Counted from the stretch's first letter, positions 9,174 to 18,395 are shown. The stretch is DNA of 64,000 nt from Candidatus Gastranaerophilales bacterium (GCA_944323725.1 CALUTP010000013.1:1-64000); one strand, 5' to 3'. The notes: generated by a model not told the origin, from the letters alone. Numbers and translations are program-made.

Positions 9174-9860
9174 TTATTTTTTCTCCTTTTTTTTGTTAGA
9201 AATGAAATGGGCTCTTTTTGAATCTAGTTTAATACTTTCAAAGGTGTATAATCTGGCAGGGCGTTTCGAGGATGATTTTGTGTATTCGTCAAGTTCAATA
9301 AGCCCTTCAGTTGCCAGTGCTTTTTTTCTAAAGTTTCGTTTATCTAACTTTTTGTCCATAATTAATTCATAAGATTTTTGCATTTCAGTAAGTGTAAATT
9401 TCTCATTTAAAAGTTGATATGCAACAGGGCAAATTTCTAATCTTTCACGTGTTCTTTTTAATGAGTATTGTATAATTTCTTTATGGTCAAACGCTAGAGG
9501 AGGTAGGGCTGAAACTTTATGCCAGCCAAGTTCTGGGGATGAAATGATTTTAATATCTTCTGCTCTTACAAGTGCAAAATATGCGCAGGTAATAACTCTC
9601 GAATTTGGGTGTCTGAGCGGATCTCCGAATGTATAAAGCTGTTCTAGATAGATATTATCGACATTGGTACGCTCTTTTAGGACTCTTAATGCAGCTTGAT
9701 CAAGGTTTTCTGATAACCTTACATACCCTCCAGGAATTGCCCATTTGTCTTTGAATGGTTCATTTAATCTTTTTACTAACAAAACCTGTATTGCGTTGTT
9801 AATTATTGTTAAAATAACAACGTCAACTGTAATTTCATGTGTTTTCGTCTCATTAAACAT
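9174..9860 (-). CDS. Nudix-domain protein with winged-helix C-terminus (NrtR-like regulator)
   Basis: N-terminal Nudix fold (about residues 8-140) followed by a winged-helix part (about 150-220) with RNFRKKALATEGLIEL and RPARLYTF, the arrangement of NrtR-type repressors that sense ADP-ribose-like ligands. The Nudix box is degenerate: the usual RExxEExG is replaced by RVLKERTNV, so hydrolase activity is doubtful. NrtR proteins usually control NAD genes; none lies next to this one, and its neighbours secG and tcdA give no clue. First gene of the minus-strand run. Confidence 0.85.
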   Translation of the reverse strand: MFNETKTHEITVDVVILTIINNAIQVLLVKRLNEPFKDKWAIPGGYVRLSENLDQAALRVLKERTNVDNIYLEQLYTFGDPLRHPNSRVITCAYFALVRAEDIKIISSPELGWHKVSALPPLAFDHKEIIQYSLKRTRERLEICPVAYQLLNEKFTLTEMQKSYELIMDKKLDKRNFRKKALATEGLIELDEYTKSSSKRPARLYTFESIKLDSKRAHFISNKKKEKK

Positions 9861-10022
9861 AATTAATCTCTTGCCCTATTATAAATATACAATAAAAATT
9901 AAATTTTACATAAGTTAATATAAGAATTTGTTAATATTTTTTTACATCCGAATTCGTTTTTTATCAATTTTTTAATGAAAAATTTGTTTATATAAATAAC
10001 GGGGATAAAATTAGGATAAATT

Positions 10023-11111
10023 ATGAGTTATTTTAGATATGGCTTTAATATGAACTATTTACCTTGTTCCAATATGTTTGGAGGATATCAAGGTTTTATG
10101 TTTGCCCCTCGTATTAATCCATTTATGCTGGGTGCAATTAATGGTTACAATTCATCTATGAATAATTTCTTTATGATGGGTATGTATAATCCTATGCTCT
10201 CAGCTTCTATATATGCAATGCCACAACGTAGTTGTACTAATTATCCAACTTGTTATTTTAATTTCAATTTTAATTTCAATAATCCAGCTTCTTCTAATAC
10301 TGAACCAACTGATTTTACTGATGGTAATGAAGAGAAAAAAGATAAAGTTTCAATCGATTGGAATAAAGCCTATGAAGATTTGATGAAGTCTTTAAAGAGT
10401 GATAAAAATTCAAAAGCACCCTCATCAGTTTCAACATCAACAGAAGTTCAAAAATCAAATGAATCTTTAAAGTCATCTAAATCTTCGACATTGCCCGAAA
10501 CAGCAACCACAACTGAAACTTCAACATCAACTAGAATAAAGACTTCTTCTAATTCCGAATCAACCATGTCAATAAAATCTAAAGTATCTGAAGTTTCTAC
10601 AAGTGTAGATTCAGTCAAATTGAAAAGAAATTTCAGTCCAGAATTTATAAATAAGACTAAAGAAGTTGCAAGAAGTTTAAATTGTGACTGGAAAGATTTA
10701 ATGACATTAATGCAATCAGAATCCGGTATAAAGCCAAATGAATGGAATGGAAATACTGCAGTAGGACTAATACAATTTACAGATAGGTCTTTAGCTGAAT
10801 TAAAAAGAGTGTATGGAATAAGTTTGACCAAGGAACAAGTTAGTAAAATGTCTGATATAGAACAGCTTGATTTAGTCGAAAAATATTTGAAAGTGGCAAA
10901 AAGTTACAGTTTTTCACCATCTGCAAGATTATCAGCTGGTGATTTGTATGCAATAACCTTCCTACCAGGAAGAGCATCCAGTGAAATTTTTACAAGACGC
11001 GGAGAAATTTATTATGAAAGTAATCCTTTAGATGAAAATCATGATGGTGTCATTTCAAAACATGATTTAGAAATCAGAATGAATAAAAAACGTCTGGAAG
11101 TTTTTGTATAA
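10023..11111 (+). CDS. Lytic-transglycosylase-like protein with C-terminal EF-hand
   Basis: The N-terminal ~100 residues are rich in Met, Asn, Phe and Tyr (NFNFNFNNP). A Ser/Thr/Lys linker of about 100 residues follows, then a goose-lysozyme/SLT-like domain with candidate catalytic Glu233 in MQSESGIKPNEWN and VGLIQFTDRS. The end carries a canonical calcium loop DENHDGVISKHD at 337-348. Predicted to cut or bind peptidoglycan. There is no classical signal peptide, so export would need another route. It is a paralogue of the gene at 13511; the two flank minCDE. Confidence 0.8.
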   Translation: MSYFRYGFNMNYLPCSNMFGGYQGFMFAPRINPFMLGAINGYNSSMNNFFMMGMYNPMLSASIYAMPQRSCTNYPTCYFNFNFNFNNPASSNTEPTDFTDGNEEKKDKVSIDWNKAYEDLMKSLKSDKNSKAPSSVSTSTEVQKSNESLKSSKSSTLPETATTTETSTSTRIKTSSNSESTMSIKSKVSEVSTSVDSVKLKRNFSPEFINKTKEVARSLNCDWKDLMTLMQSESGIKPNEWNGNTAVGLIQFTDRSLAELKRVYGISLTKEQVSKMSDIEQLDLVEKYLKVAKSYSFSPSARLSAGDLYAITFLPGRASSEIFTRRGEIYYESNPLDENHDGVISKHDLEIRMNKKRLEVFV

Positions 11112-11204
11112 AAAGATTAACATAACATTTTGAAATAATTTATTGCAGTTGAAACTTTTTTTGTGTATTGTCATGTCATAGCTGAATTTTTAGGAAGGAA
11201 AATA

Positions 11205-12074
11205 ATGGAAAAGGGATGTGTAGAAAATGGCTTTATCGTTGATTTAGCCAATGCTAAAAAAACTTCTGAAATAATTTATGAACTTAGTCGAATACTTGAT
11301 ATGCCAGAAGCAAAAAATAAAAATGTTTGTTTAAAGCTGGGAAATTTGGCCTTAAATTCGTCTGAGCTTATAAGTATTAAAGCTTTGATTGAAACTATGG
11401 AATCAAAGATTGAATTTATATCAACAATGTCTCCAATTACTGAAGCATCTGCAGAAGACTTAGGAATTGAAGTTTCTAAGTTAGAAAATATTGTTCCAGC
11501 ATTAAATATAGAAGCATCAGCAGAAGATAACCAGACAATTAATGAAGAGTTGGAAACTGCATTGGATAAAATTTTTGGCGAAGGTGATTTTGAAGAACGT
11601 TATCCAGAAGAAGATGCAGAATTTGTGAAAGAAAATAACTCAGATAAAGAAATTATTGTTGAAGAAGTCGAAGATGTTGTTGATAATGAGGAAGTAAAAA
11701 GAAATAATAAGGAAACTGAAAAACTTCCTACATTATATATACATAGAACGCTCAGATCAGGACAAAGTATTACTTCTGAGGGTAATATAGTTGTCATTGG
11801 AGATGTAAATCCCGGAGCAGAAATTGTCGCAAAAGGTGACATTACTATATGGGGTGTACTTGGCGGCATTGCTCATGCTGGGTCTGACGGTAACACTTAT
11901 TCAAGAATTAGAGCATTAAAATTAAATGCAATACAATTAAGAATTGGTGATATTTTTGCAAGGTGTCCTGATATGGGGAATATGCCTTATGTTCAAAAAT
12001 CAGATACATATACTCCAGAAGAAGCTAGAGTATGCAAAAAACACATAGTGATTTACAGATTACATGAATCGTAG
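11205..12074 (+). CDS. minC: Septum site-determining protein MinC
   Basis: Inhibitor of FtsZ polymerisation that works with MinD to block polar division. The C-terminal beta-helix domain is clear (LRSGQSITSEGNIVVIGDVN, then GGIAHAGSDGN and ALKLNAIQLRIG). The N-terminal domain is weakly conserved and a Glu-rich acidic linker (about residues 110-165) joins them. I start at 11205 because AGGAAGG precedes this ATG; an earlier in-frame ATG at 11163 lacks a site. First gene of minCDE. Confidence 0.92.
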   Translation: MEKGCVENGFIVDLANAKKTSEIIYELSRILDMPEAKNKNVCLKLGNLALNSSELISIKALIETMESKIEFISTMSPITEASAEDLGIEVSKLENIVPALNIEASAEDNQTINEELETALDKIFGEGDFEERYPEEDAEFVKENNSDKEIIVEEVEDVVDNEEVKRNNKETEKLPTLYIHRTLRSGQSITSEGNIVVIGDVNPGAEIVAKGDITIWGVLGGIAHAGSDGNTYSRIRALKLNAIQLRIGDIFARCPDMGNMPYVQKSDTYTPEEARVCKKHIVIYRLHES

Positions 12075-12157
12075 AAAGCAGACGGGAGGAAACTATGCAG
12101 TCTTGTATTATACCAGAAACGTCAGCGTTAAGCGAACAAGATAAAAAAGGAGAAACC

Positions 12158-12973
12158 ATGAACGGTCGAGTTATAGTTATTACATCCGGCAAAGGCGGAG
12201 TTGGTAAAACAACTACAAATGCCAATATTGGTACAGCTTTAGCAAGAGCCGGTAAAAAGGTCGTTATGATCGATACAGATTTGGGACTGAGAAATCTAGA
12301 TCTTTTGTTGGGTCTTGAAAACAGAATTGTTTATACAATTGTTGACGTAGTTGAAGAACGTTGTAAATTGAAACAGGCTTTAGTTAAAGATAAAAAAAAT
12401 CCGAATCTATGTCTTTTAGCTGCGGCTCAAACTCGTGATAAAACAGCTGTTACTGAAGAACAATTAAAAAATATATGTGAAGAATTAAAGAAAGATTTTG
12501 ATTTCATTCTAGTAGATTGTCCAGCAGGTATTGAACAAGGTTTTCAAAATGCTGTAGCTGGAGCTTCTGAAGCTATAGTGGTTACAACTCCAGAAATGTC
12601 TGCAGTACGTGATGCTGATAGAATTATTGGACTTTTGGAATCAAAAGAAGAAATAAAATCATATAAACTTTTAATAAATAGAGTTAGACCTAATTTGATT
12701 AAATCTAATGACATGATGAGTGTAGAAGATGTCGTTGAAATCCTTTCAGCAAAGTTAATAGGTATAATTCCGGAAGATACTGGAATTATTACATCTACTA
12801 ATAAAGGTGAGCCAATTGTTAATGATGAAAAATCTCTTGCAGGTAAAGCTTATAATAATGTCGCAAGAAGAATCATCGGTGAGGATGTCCCTTTCTTAAA
12901 TTTAGAAGACGATACGAGTCTTGTTGCAAAAGTTAAGAAATTCTTCTCTGGGTTAATGGGTAAGGAGAATTAA
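12158..12973 (+). CDS. minD: Septum site-determining ATPase MinD
   Basis: Membrane-cycling ParA-type ATPase that recruits MinC and is released by MinE. The deviant Walker A is SGKGGVGKTT (about residues 10-19), followed by MIDTDLGLRNLDLLLGLE and VDCPAGIEQGF. The last residues (LVAKVKKFFSGLMGKEN) form the amphipathic membrane-targeting helix. The ATG at 12158 has AAAAGGAGAAACC just before it; an in-frame ATG at 12095 would add 21 residues without family similarity. Two bases separate it from minE. Confidence 0.97.
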   Translation: MNGRVIVITSGKGGVGKTTTNANIGTALARAGKKVVMIDTDLGLRNLDLLLGLENRIVYTIVDVVEERCKLKQALVKDKKNPNLCLLAAAQTRDKTAVTEEQLKNICEELKKDFDFILVDCPAGIEQGFQNAVAGASEAIVVTTPEMSAVRDADRIIGLLESKEEIKSYKLLINRVRPNLIKSNDMMSVEDVVEILSAKLIGIIPEDTGIITSTNKGEPIVNDEKSLAGKAYNNVARRIIGEDVPFLNLEDDTSLVAKVKKFFSGLMGKEN

Positions 12974-12974
12974 A

Positions 12975-13481
12975 ATGAACGAAAATATTTTTACTAATAT
13001 ATATAATAAAGTTTTAGGCTTTTTCCGCCAGACCGAAAGGGAGGAAAACGCAAAAGATATTGCATGTAACAGATTAAGAGTTGTGTTAATGCAAGATAGA
13101 ACAAATCTTACACCAGAATTAATGGATCGTATGAGAAAAGAGCTTATTGAGCTATTGTCAAAATATGTAGAGATGGATAAGGAAGCTCTTGAATTAAATC
13201 TTGAACAAGACGGAGATCAGATGGCTTTAATGCTTTCTATTCCTGTACTAAGAGCAAGAGATGAAGAGGAAATTAAAGCAGAACTTGCCGCAGAAGATGC
13301 TGAAAAAGAAGAAGTTCTGGAGGCAGCAGAAGATTCTGATGACGAGCCAGATGAAAATCAAACTGAGGCCGAAATTGAGAATGAGGACAAAGATGAATCT
13401 GAAGATAATAAAGCAGTGGATATAAAAGTCCCTGACAAAGAAGAAACATCTTCACAGGAAGAAGAAAAAACTAAGAAATAA
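12975..13481 (+). CDS. minE: Cell division topological specificity factor MinE with long acidic tail
   Basis: MinE stimulates MinD ATPase and drives Min oscillation. Residues about 1-90 are a normal MinE: RLRVVLMQDRTNLTPELMDR (anti-MinCD part), then YVEMDKEALELNLEQDGD and LMLSIPV of the topological domain. Residues about 92-168 are an unusual Glu/Asp-rich tail (DSDDEPDENQTEAEIENE) that roughly doubles the normal length. The gene follows minD by two bases and ends in a strong terminator. Confidence 0.94.
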   Translation: MNENIFTNIYNKVLGFFRQTEREENAKDIACNRLRVVLMQDRTNLTPELMDRMRKELIELLSKYVEMDKEALELNLEQDGDQMALMLSIPVLRARDEEEIKAELAAEDAEKEEVLEAAEDSDDEPDENQTEAEIENEDKDESEDNKAVDIKVPDKEETSSQEEEKTKK

Positions 13482-13507
13482 AAAGCGGGTATTTAGCCCG
13501 CTTTTTA
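13481..13507. terminator. Intrinsic terminator of minCDE
   Basis: AAAAAGCGGG, loop TATTTAG, CCCGCTTTTT directly after the minE stop. The A-run and T-run make it bidirectional, so it can also end the convergent gene at 13511. Confidence 0.92.
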
Positions 13508-13510
13508 AAT

Positions 13511-14851
13511 TTAAACTATTTCAACATTAATATATTTAGATCGAATAACTGCAGCAAGGTCGTCTTTAGAAATAATGCCGTCATTATCTTTATCTAAACC
13601 TCTGTTGTGGCTATAGTATTTTGTGCCCTTATGTGCAAGTTCTTCTTTTGCCGCATTTTTAGGAAGATATATAAGGGCATACAATTCTGCGCCTGTCAAT
13701 TTGTGATTTTTCGAAAATACAGAGCGTTTAATTGACTGCAAATATTTTTCAACGTAATCAAGTTGTTCTAATGTTGACATATTACGAAGTTCTTCCGTAG
13801 AGGTTCCAAGCCCTCTGGCTGTTCGTGGCATGAACTGTATTAATCCTGTAGCGCCTGAGCGTTTATTTCTCGCTTTAGGATTAAAGCCGGATTCTGCGTT
13901 AATTACCGCCATAAGATCTTCAGGTATGCAATTAAGTCTTGCTGAAATATCTTCAATTTTGCTGATAACTTCTGCCGGAATTCTTTTTGTAGTGGCATTC
14001 TGTTGCAGATAGAAAAGTTCCTGAGCTTTTCTTGATGCTTCCAGCAGCTGTTCTGATAAATCCGGCGGTGTCATTTTTTCTTTCTCAATTTTTATTCCGG
14101 CGATACTGTTCTTATGTTCAATTTTGCTTATAACAGGATTATAGTTTACTGTCATAGTATCGCCCCTGCGGCTTGTGTATCTCTGGAATTTTTCCAGACT
14201 GGCTTCTTTATCTTTCACAAAAAATTTGCCTTTTTCAAATTTTGCAATGACATCACCGTTTTTATTTTGAACTTCAACCCCGTTAACTGTTTTGTCAATA
14301 AATGTAATTTTTTCATTCCATTTATTGTTTCTGCGGTTTAAAATTGACCAGTTTAAATCGTCTACATTAAACTTTCTGCTCCTGTATGAGCCGTCCCAGA
14401 AAAATGTATTTTCCGACTGCAAATCAGAATTTTTTAAATTATATTTTTTGCCGGAAGCCGGTTCCATTTCATTATCAAGAATAGCTGCAAACTCTTTTCC
14501 TTCAAAAGTTTTGCCTGTATCCTGAGAGTTAGTTTTATTTAAATTGTCAGCTGAAATCCCCTTTAAAGAAACCTGCAGATTCTTTGCACCGGAAAGGGTT
14601 ACAGGCTTATGGTCGAGTGAAGGGTCTGCCGCTTCATGATTTGCATCATCCGGTTGTGCTGCAATACTTTCGCTGTTTTTTTCTACTTCCAGACCTTTCA
14701 TTGCACGGCTTTCGTTTGCAACATTTCTGCTGAGAGCGTCAATTTTGTTCATTATGCTCTGCCAATCGTGTATTGTTTTTTTAGAAACCGGCTTTGAACT
14801 TCCTGAATTTCTGCCTGACGGGGCAGCCCTTGAAATATTTAATTCACCCAT
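13511..14851 (-). CDS. Lytic-transglycosylase-like protein with C-terminal EF-hand
   Basis: 446 residues: a polar, low-complexity N-terminal half, then an SLT-like domain (about 295-415) with candidate catalytic Glu320 in AVINAESGFNPKARN and GATGLIQFMPRTARGLG, and a calcium loop DKDNDGIISKDD at 420-431. It shares the domain order and the MSxxEQLDxVEKYLxxxK segment with the gene at 10023. No Sec signal peptide is seen. Its codon use looks somewhat richer in G and C than its neighbours. Convergent with minE. Confidence 0.82.
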   Translation of the reverse strand: MGELNISRAAPSGRNSGSSKPVSKKTIHDWQSIMNKIDALSRNVANESRAMKGLEVEKNSESIAAQPDDANHEAADPSLDHKPVTLSGAKNLQVSLKGISADNLNKTNSQDTGKTFEGKEFAAILDNEMEPASGKKYNLKNSDLQSENTFFWDGSYRSRKFNVDDLNWSILNRRNNKWNEKITFIDKTVNGVEVQNKNGDVIAKFEKGKFFVKDKEASLEKFQRYTSRRGDTMTVNYNPVISKIEHKNSIAGIKIEKEKMTPPDLSEQLLEASRKAQELFYLQQNATTKRIPAEVISKIEDISARLNCIPEDLMAVINAESGFNPKARNKRSGATGLIQFMPRTARGLGTSTEELRNMSTLEQLDYVEKYLQSIKRSVFSKNHKLTGAELYALIYLPKNAAKEELAHKGTKYYSHNRGLDKDNDGIISKDDLAAVIRSKYINVEIV

Positions 14852-14984
14852 AATTATCCTCTCGTGTAAACTTTACTTACTTATATAAAGGTAATAATTT
14901 TGTGGCTATTGCTTTTTTGTAACAAAAGTTTACAAAATATACATATTTTTGTTACAAAATCTAAACAAATAGCAAAAAATTAAG

Positions 14985-15013
14985 TTGACACTACATTATG
15001 TTTATATTAATAT
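14985..15013 (+). promoter_or_regulatory. Promoter of the S10 ribosomal-protein cluster
   Basis: Consensus TTGACA at 14985-14990, 17-base spacer, TAATAT at 15008-15013. The ~130-base leader that follows includes a hairpin AAGGC/GCCTT (15079-15095) before the rpsJ ribosome site, a possible r-protein autoregulation site. The rest of the 14852-15147 intergenic region is plain AT-rich sequence. Confidence 0.75.
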
Positions 15014-15147
15014 CTGTATGCTTGGTGAAGTCTAATTTACAGATACCGAAATATTTTTAAATAGCTGTAACCTGGCAAAAGGCAAGGGTGGCCTTAGTTT
15101 CAACAAACCCGTAAGTGTAATAATACTGAAAAAGAAAAGGAATAAAA

Positions 15148-15465
15148 ATGGCTAGCACAAAAAGACAAAGAATCAGAGTTTGTTTGAAAGCATACGACCA
15201 TAAATTAATCGATGTATCTTCGGACAAAATCGTTGAAACAGCTAAAAGAACTGACGCTAAAGTTGCCGGACCAATTCCTTTACCTACAAAAAGACGTATA
15301 TATTGCGTTCTCCGTTCACCTCACGTAGACAAAAAATCTCGTGAACACTTTGAATTGAGAACACATAAACGTATTATTGATATATACGAACCAACTCAAC
15401 AGACAACTGAAGAGTTAAGCAGATTAGATTTACCTGCCGGTGTAGATATTGAAGTTAAACTGTAA
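15148..15465 (+). CDS. rpsJ: Ribosomal protein S10 (NusE)
   Basis: Small-subunit protein and NusE antitermination factor. The 105 residues have the family core [36 protein letters not shown] and [21 protein letters not shown] lies before the ATG. It opens the cluster after a consensus promoter and leader; 249 bases separate it from rplC, far more than usual in S10 operons. Confidence 0.98.
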   Translation: MASTKRQRIRVCLKAYDHKLIDVSSDKIVETAKRTDAKVAGPIPLPTKRRIYCVLRSPHVDKKSREHFELRTHKRIIDIYEPTQQTTEELSRLDLPAGVDIEVKL

Positions 15466-15523
15466 TTTCAAACCGGTAATTTTGAAAACTAAATAAGCAT
15501 TATGCAATATAATGTGAACTGCG

Positions 15524-15684
15524 ACCGACTAAAGCATAAATTAAATATATAAACTCAAGAAGTAAGTAGTCGGTACAGCCAAAGGCTGTAGAGGTGAAAG
15601 TCCTCAATAGGTAAAGTAATTAGTTAAGTACGTAGCGCTCGCAAGAGAAAATGCAATCCTGAAACAGGGGCGAAATATGTTCGC
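15524..15684 (+). promoter_or_regulatory. Highly structured RNA spacer between rpsJ and rplC
   Basis: Five stems can be drawn by eye in one 160-base stretch: ACCGACTA (15524-15531) with TAGTCGGT (15567-15574); ACAGCC/GGCTGT closing an AAA loop (15575-15589); GAGG/CCTC (15591-15605); CCTG/CAGG with AAA loop (15658-15668); GCGAA/TTCGC (15670-15684). The rplC ribosome site follows at about 15704. Candidate r-protein leader or other structured RNA; a degenerate self-splicing intron or mobile RNA remnant is an alternative. Confidence 0.5.
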
Positions 15685-15714
15685 ACCAAGTAGGGTGAGC
15701 AGGAAAGGTAAAAT

Positions 15715-16350
15715 ATGACACTAGGTGTAATTGGTAAAAAACTAGGAATGACACAAATTTTTGACGAACAAGGATTAGCTATTCCAGTGACCGTTATTAA
15801 AGTAGATGATATTGTTGTAACTCAAGTTAAAACAATAGAAAAAGATGGTTATAATGCTATCCAAGTTGGTACCACAGCAGCTAAAGAAAAACATTTAACA
15901 AAAGCTGAGTTAGGTCATTTCAAAAAGAATAATCTTGAAAACTACAGACATCTTCAAGAGTTCAGAGTAGAAAACCCTCAAGATTATAAAGTTGGTGACA
16001 AGATTGAATTATCAGTTTTAGACAATGTAGAAAAAGTAGACGTAACTGGTAAATCAATTGGTAAAGGGTTCCAAGGTACAGTAAAAAGATGGAACTTTGG
16101 CAGAGGACCAATGGGTCACGGTTCTAAAAATCACAGAGAACCTGGTTCAATAGGTGCTGGCACAACTCCTAGCCGTGTTATTAAAGGAAAAAGAATGGCA
16201 GGTAACATGGGTAATGAAAGAGTTACTATTACAAAGTTGAAATTAGTAAAAGTTGACGCAGATAAGAAATTAGTATTAGTAAAAGGCTCAGTACCAGGTT
16301 GTGAAGGCAGATTGGTAACAATAGTTCCTACAAGAACCAAATGGAACTAA
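15715..16350 (+). CDS. rplC: Ribosomal protein L3
   Basis: Large-subunit protein at the peptidyl-transferase side, and an early assembly factor. The 211 residues begin LGVIGKKLGMTQIFDEQG and contain the conserved loop (VKRWNFGRGPMGHGSKNHR, then GSIGAGTTPSRVIKGKRMAG) that reaches toward the active centre. GGAAAGG precedes the ATG. Its mRNA 5' region is the structured spacer after rpsJ. Confidence 0.98.
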   Translation: MTLGVIGKKLGMTQIFDEQGLAIPVTVIKVDDIVVTQVKTIEKDGYNAIQVGTTAAKEKHLTKAELGHFKKNNLENYRHLQEFRVENPQDYKVGDKIELSVLDNVEKVDVTGKSIGKGFQGTVKRWNFGRGPMGHGSKNHREPGSIGAGTTPSRVIKGKRMAGNMGNERVTITKLKLVKVDADKKLVLVKGSVPGCEGRLVTIVPTRTKWN

Positions 16351-16358
16351 ATAAATGA

Positions 16359-16386
16359 TAGATACTTTATTACAAATAAGTATCTA
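16359..16386 (+). promoter_or_regulatory. Perfect hairpin in the rplC-rplD spacer
   Basis: TAGATACTT (16359-16367) pairs perfectly with AAGTATCTA (16378-16386) around a 10-base loop. No T-run follows, so it is not a normal terminator; it could be a processing or regulatory site. A second, weaker stem CTTGC/GCAAG lies further on (16421-16449 region). Confidence 0.5.
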
Positions 16387-16488
16387 CCGAAATATAAAAA
16401 CAGAAAAGTTTGAAAATCCTGACTTGCCATATAAAGCAAATTTTGCAAGGGGTAAGCAGTAAAAGTAAAAGATAAAGGAAAACAAAAA

Positions 16489-17115
16489 ATGTCAAAAGAA
16501 ATATTAAGTACAAATGGGGAAAAATTAGGCGAAATCACTTTGGAAAAAAGTGTATTTGGCGTAGAACCAAATTTGCATGTAATGCACCTTGCATTAAGAA
16601 GACAATTAAATAATGCACGACAAGGTTCAGCATGTGCTAAAACAAGAGCAGAAGTTGCAGGTGGCGGCAGAAAACCTTGGAAACAAAAAGGTACAGGTAG
16701 AGCAAGAGCTGGTTCTCTTCGTTCACCTTTATTTGCAGGTGGTGGTGTAGTGTTTGGCCCAAAACCAAGAAGCTATGCATTCAATATGCCTCAAAAAGCA
16801 AGACAGTTGGCTTTAAAATCAGCATTGTCTGCAAGAGAAGAACAACTAGTTATTGTTAAAGATTTCTCAACAATAAAAGAACCAAAAACAAAATTAATGG
16901 TAAGTGCTTTGAAATCTTTAAAAGTTAGTGGAAAAGTATTAGTAATCGCTGATTTACAAGCTGCAGAAAATCAATATCTTGAATTAGCAGCAAGAAATAT
17001 TCCAAGTGTAAAATTAATTCTTCCATCAAACTTAAATGTAAAAGATGTACTTGAAGCAGATTTCGTTGTAATTACAGAATCTGCAGTTAATGAATTAACT
17101 GAAAGGCTAAAATAA
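16489..17115 (+). CDS. rplD: Ribosomal protein L4
   Basis: Large-subunit protein lining the exit tunnel; in Escherichia coli it also represses the S10 operon. The 208 residues contain the tunnel loop (KTRAEVAGGGRKPWKQKGTG, then RARAGSLRSPLFAGGGVVFGP) and C-terminal LVIADLQAAENQYLELAARN. AAAGGAAAA precedes the ATG. The stop overlaps the rplW start as TAATG. Confidence 0.98.
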   Translation: MSKEILSTNGEKLGEITLEKSVFGVEPNLHVMHLALRRQLNNARQGSACAKTRAEVAGGGRKPWKQKGTGRARAGSLRSPLFAGGGVVFGPKPRSYAFNMPQKARQLALKSALSAREEQLVIVKDFSTIKEPKTKLMVSALKSLKVSGKVLVIADLQAAENQYLELAARNIPSVKLILPSNLNVKDVLEADFVVITESAVNELTERLK

Positions 17116-17423
17116 TGAGTAAAGAAAGAACAAACACAGAAAAATTATTTGATTTAATTAAAAAGCCTGTAATTACAGAAAAATCTGTAGGTGCAAGTTC
17201 ACTTAACAAATACACTTTTGAAGTAGCAAAAGAAGCAACAAAAGTAGAAATTGCACAAGCTATTGAATTAGCTTTTCCAGGCAGAAAAGTGAAAAAAGTA
17301 AATACAGTGTATATGCCGTCACATTCAAAAAGAATGGGTTACAAATTCGGCAGAACTGATTCTGGAAAGAAAGCAATCGTCACCATTGAAGGTGAACCGA
17401 TTGAAGAACTTGCAGGAGTATAA
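17115..17423 (+). CDS. rplW: Ribosomal protein L23
   Basis: Exit-tunnel protein and docking site for trigger factor and SRP. The 102 residues include LIKKPVITEKSVGASSLNKY, VEIAQAIELAFPGRKVKKVN, and YKFGRTDSGKKAIVTIEG. It is coupled to rplD by a one-base overlap. Confidence 0.97.
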   Translation: MSKERTNTEKLFDLIKKPVITEKSVGASSLNKYTFEVAKEATKVEIAQAIELAFPGRKVKKVNTVYMPSHSKRMGYKFGRTDSGKKAIVTIEGEPIEELAGV

Positions 17424-17494
17424 AATTCTGCAAATGGGGCGTTAGGCACATGTCCCAAAAAGATGTACAAAGCCAATAAAAGGAGAAAATAAAA

Positions 17495-18322
17495 ATGGCA
17501 ATCAGAAAAATTAATCCAACATCTCCTGGACAAAGAGGTATGACAAAGAGTGATTATCAAGAAATCACTACTTCAACTCCAGAAAAATCACTGCTTAAGT
17601 CATTAAAGAAAACAGCAGGTAGAAATAATACAGGTAGAATTACATGTCGTCATAAAGGTGGTGGCGTAAAAAGAGCATACCGTATAATTGATTTTAAACG
17701 TGAAAAGTTTGGTGTTCCAGCAGTAGTAAAAACTATTGAATATGATCCAAACAGAAATGTTAGAATTTCATTAGTATATTATGCTGATGGTGAAAAAAGA
17801 TATATCTTAACTCCGGAAGGCTTAAATGTAGGTGATACAATTGTATCAGGTCCAGAAGCTTCGGTTCAGGTAGGTAATGCAATCCCTCTTGAATTAATTC
17901 CGTTAGGTACAATAGTTCATAATATTGAACTTACACCTGGTCGTGGCGGAGTTATGGTAAGATCAGCAGGTAATGCCGCTCAAGTAATGGCTAAAGAAGG
18001 TAATTATGTTACAATTAAACTTCCATCATCTGAAATGAGAATGGTAAGAAAAGAATGTATGGCAACAATAGGTACATTAGGTAATTCAGAATACAAGAAC
18101 CTCTCTTTAGGAAAAGCAGGTAGGAAAAGATATCTAGGCATTAGACCAACTGTTCGTGGTGTTACAATGAACCCTTGCGATCACCCACATGGTGGTGGTG
18201 AAGGTAAAACTGGTCCAGGCGGACACCCTAAAACACCTTGGGGTAAACCTGCTCTAGGTTATAAGACTAGAAAAGCCGGTAAAGCTTCAGATAAATTAAT
18301 TGTTAGAAGAAGAAAAAAATAA
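17495..18322 (+). CDS. rplB: Ribosomal protein L2
   Basis: Core 23S-binding protein needed for peptidyl transferase. The 275 residues carry the signature [19 protein letters not shown], the central [20 protein letters not shown], and the C-terminal [20 protein letters not shown] with its conserved His. AAAAGGAGAAAA precedes the ATG. The 71-base spacer before it holds only a weak GGG/CCC fold; the 73-base spacer after it contains AGGC/GCCT. Confidence 0.99.
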   Translation: MAIRKINPTSPGQRGMTKSDYQEITTSTPEKSLLKSLKKTAGRNNTGRITCRHKGGGVKRAYRIIDFKREKFGVPAVVKTIEYDPNRNVRISLVYYADGEKRYILTPEGLNVGDTIVSGPEASVQVGNAIPLELIPLGTIVHNIELTPGRGGVMVRSAGNAAQVMAKEGNYVTIKLPSSEMRMVRKECMATIGTLGNSEYKNLSLGKAGRKRYLGIRPTVRGVTMNPCDHPHGGGEGKTGPGGHPKTPWGKPALGYKTRKAGKASDKLIVRRRKK

Positions 18323-18395
18323 GAAAATAATGACTAAATAGGCGAAGGGGGGCAAAAGCCTCGAGAGCCTTTGAACCAATAAGGAGAAAATATTA

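Noticed and set aside
15014..15147. Known riboswitch in the rpsJ leader
   Set aside because: Only one simple hairpin is seen; an r-protein leader remains possible but no class can be named.
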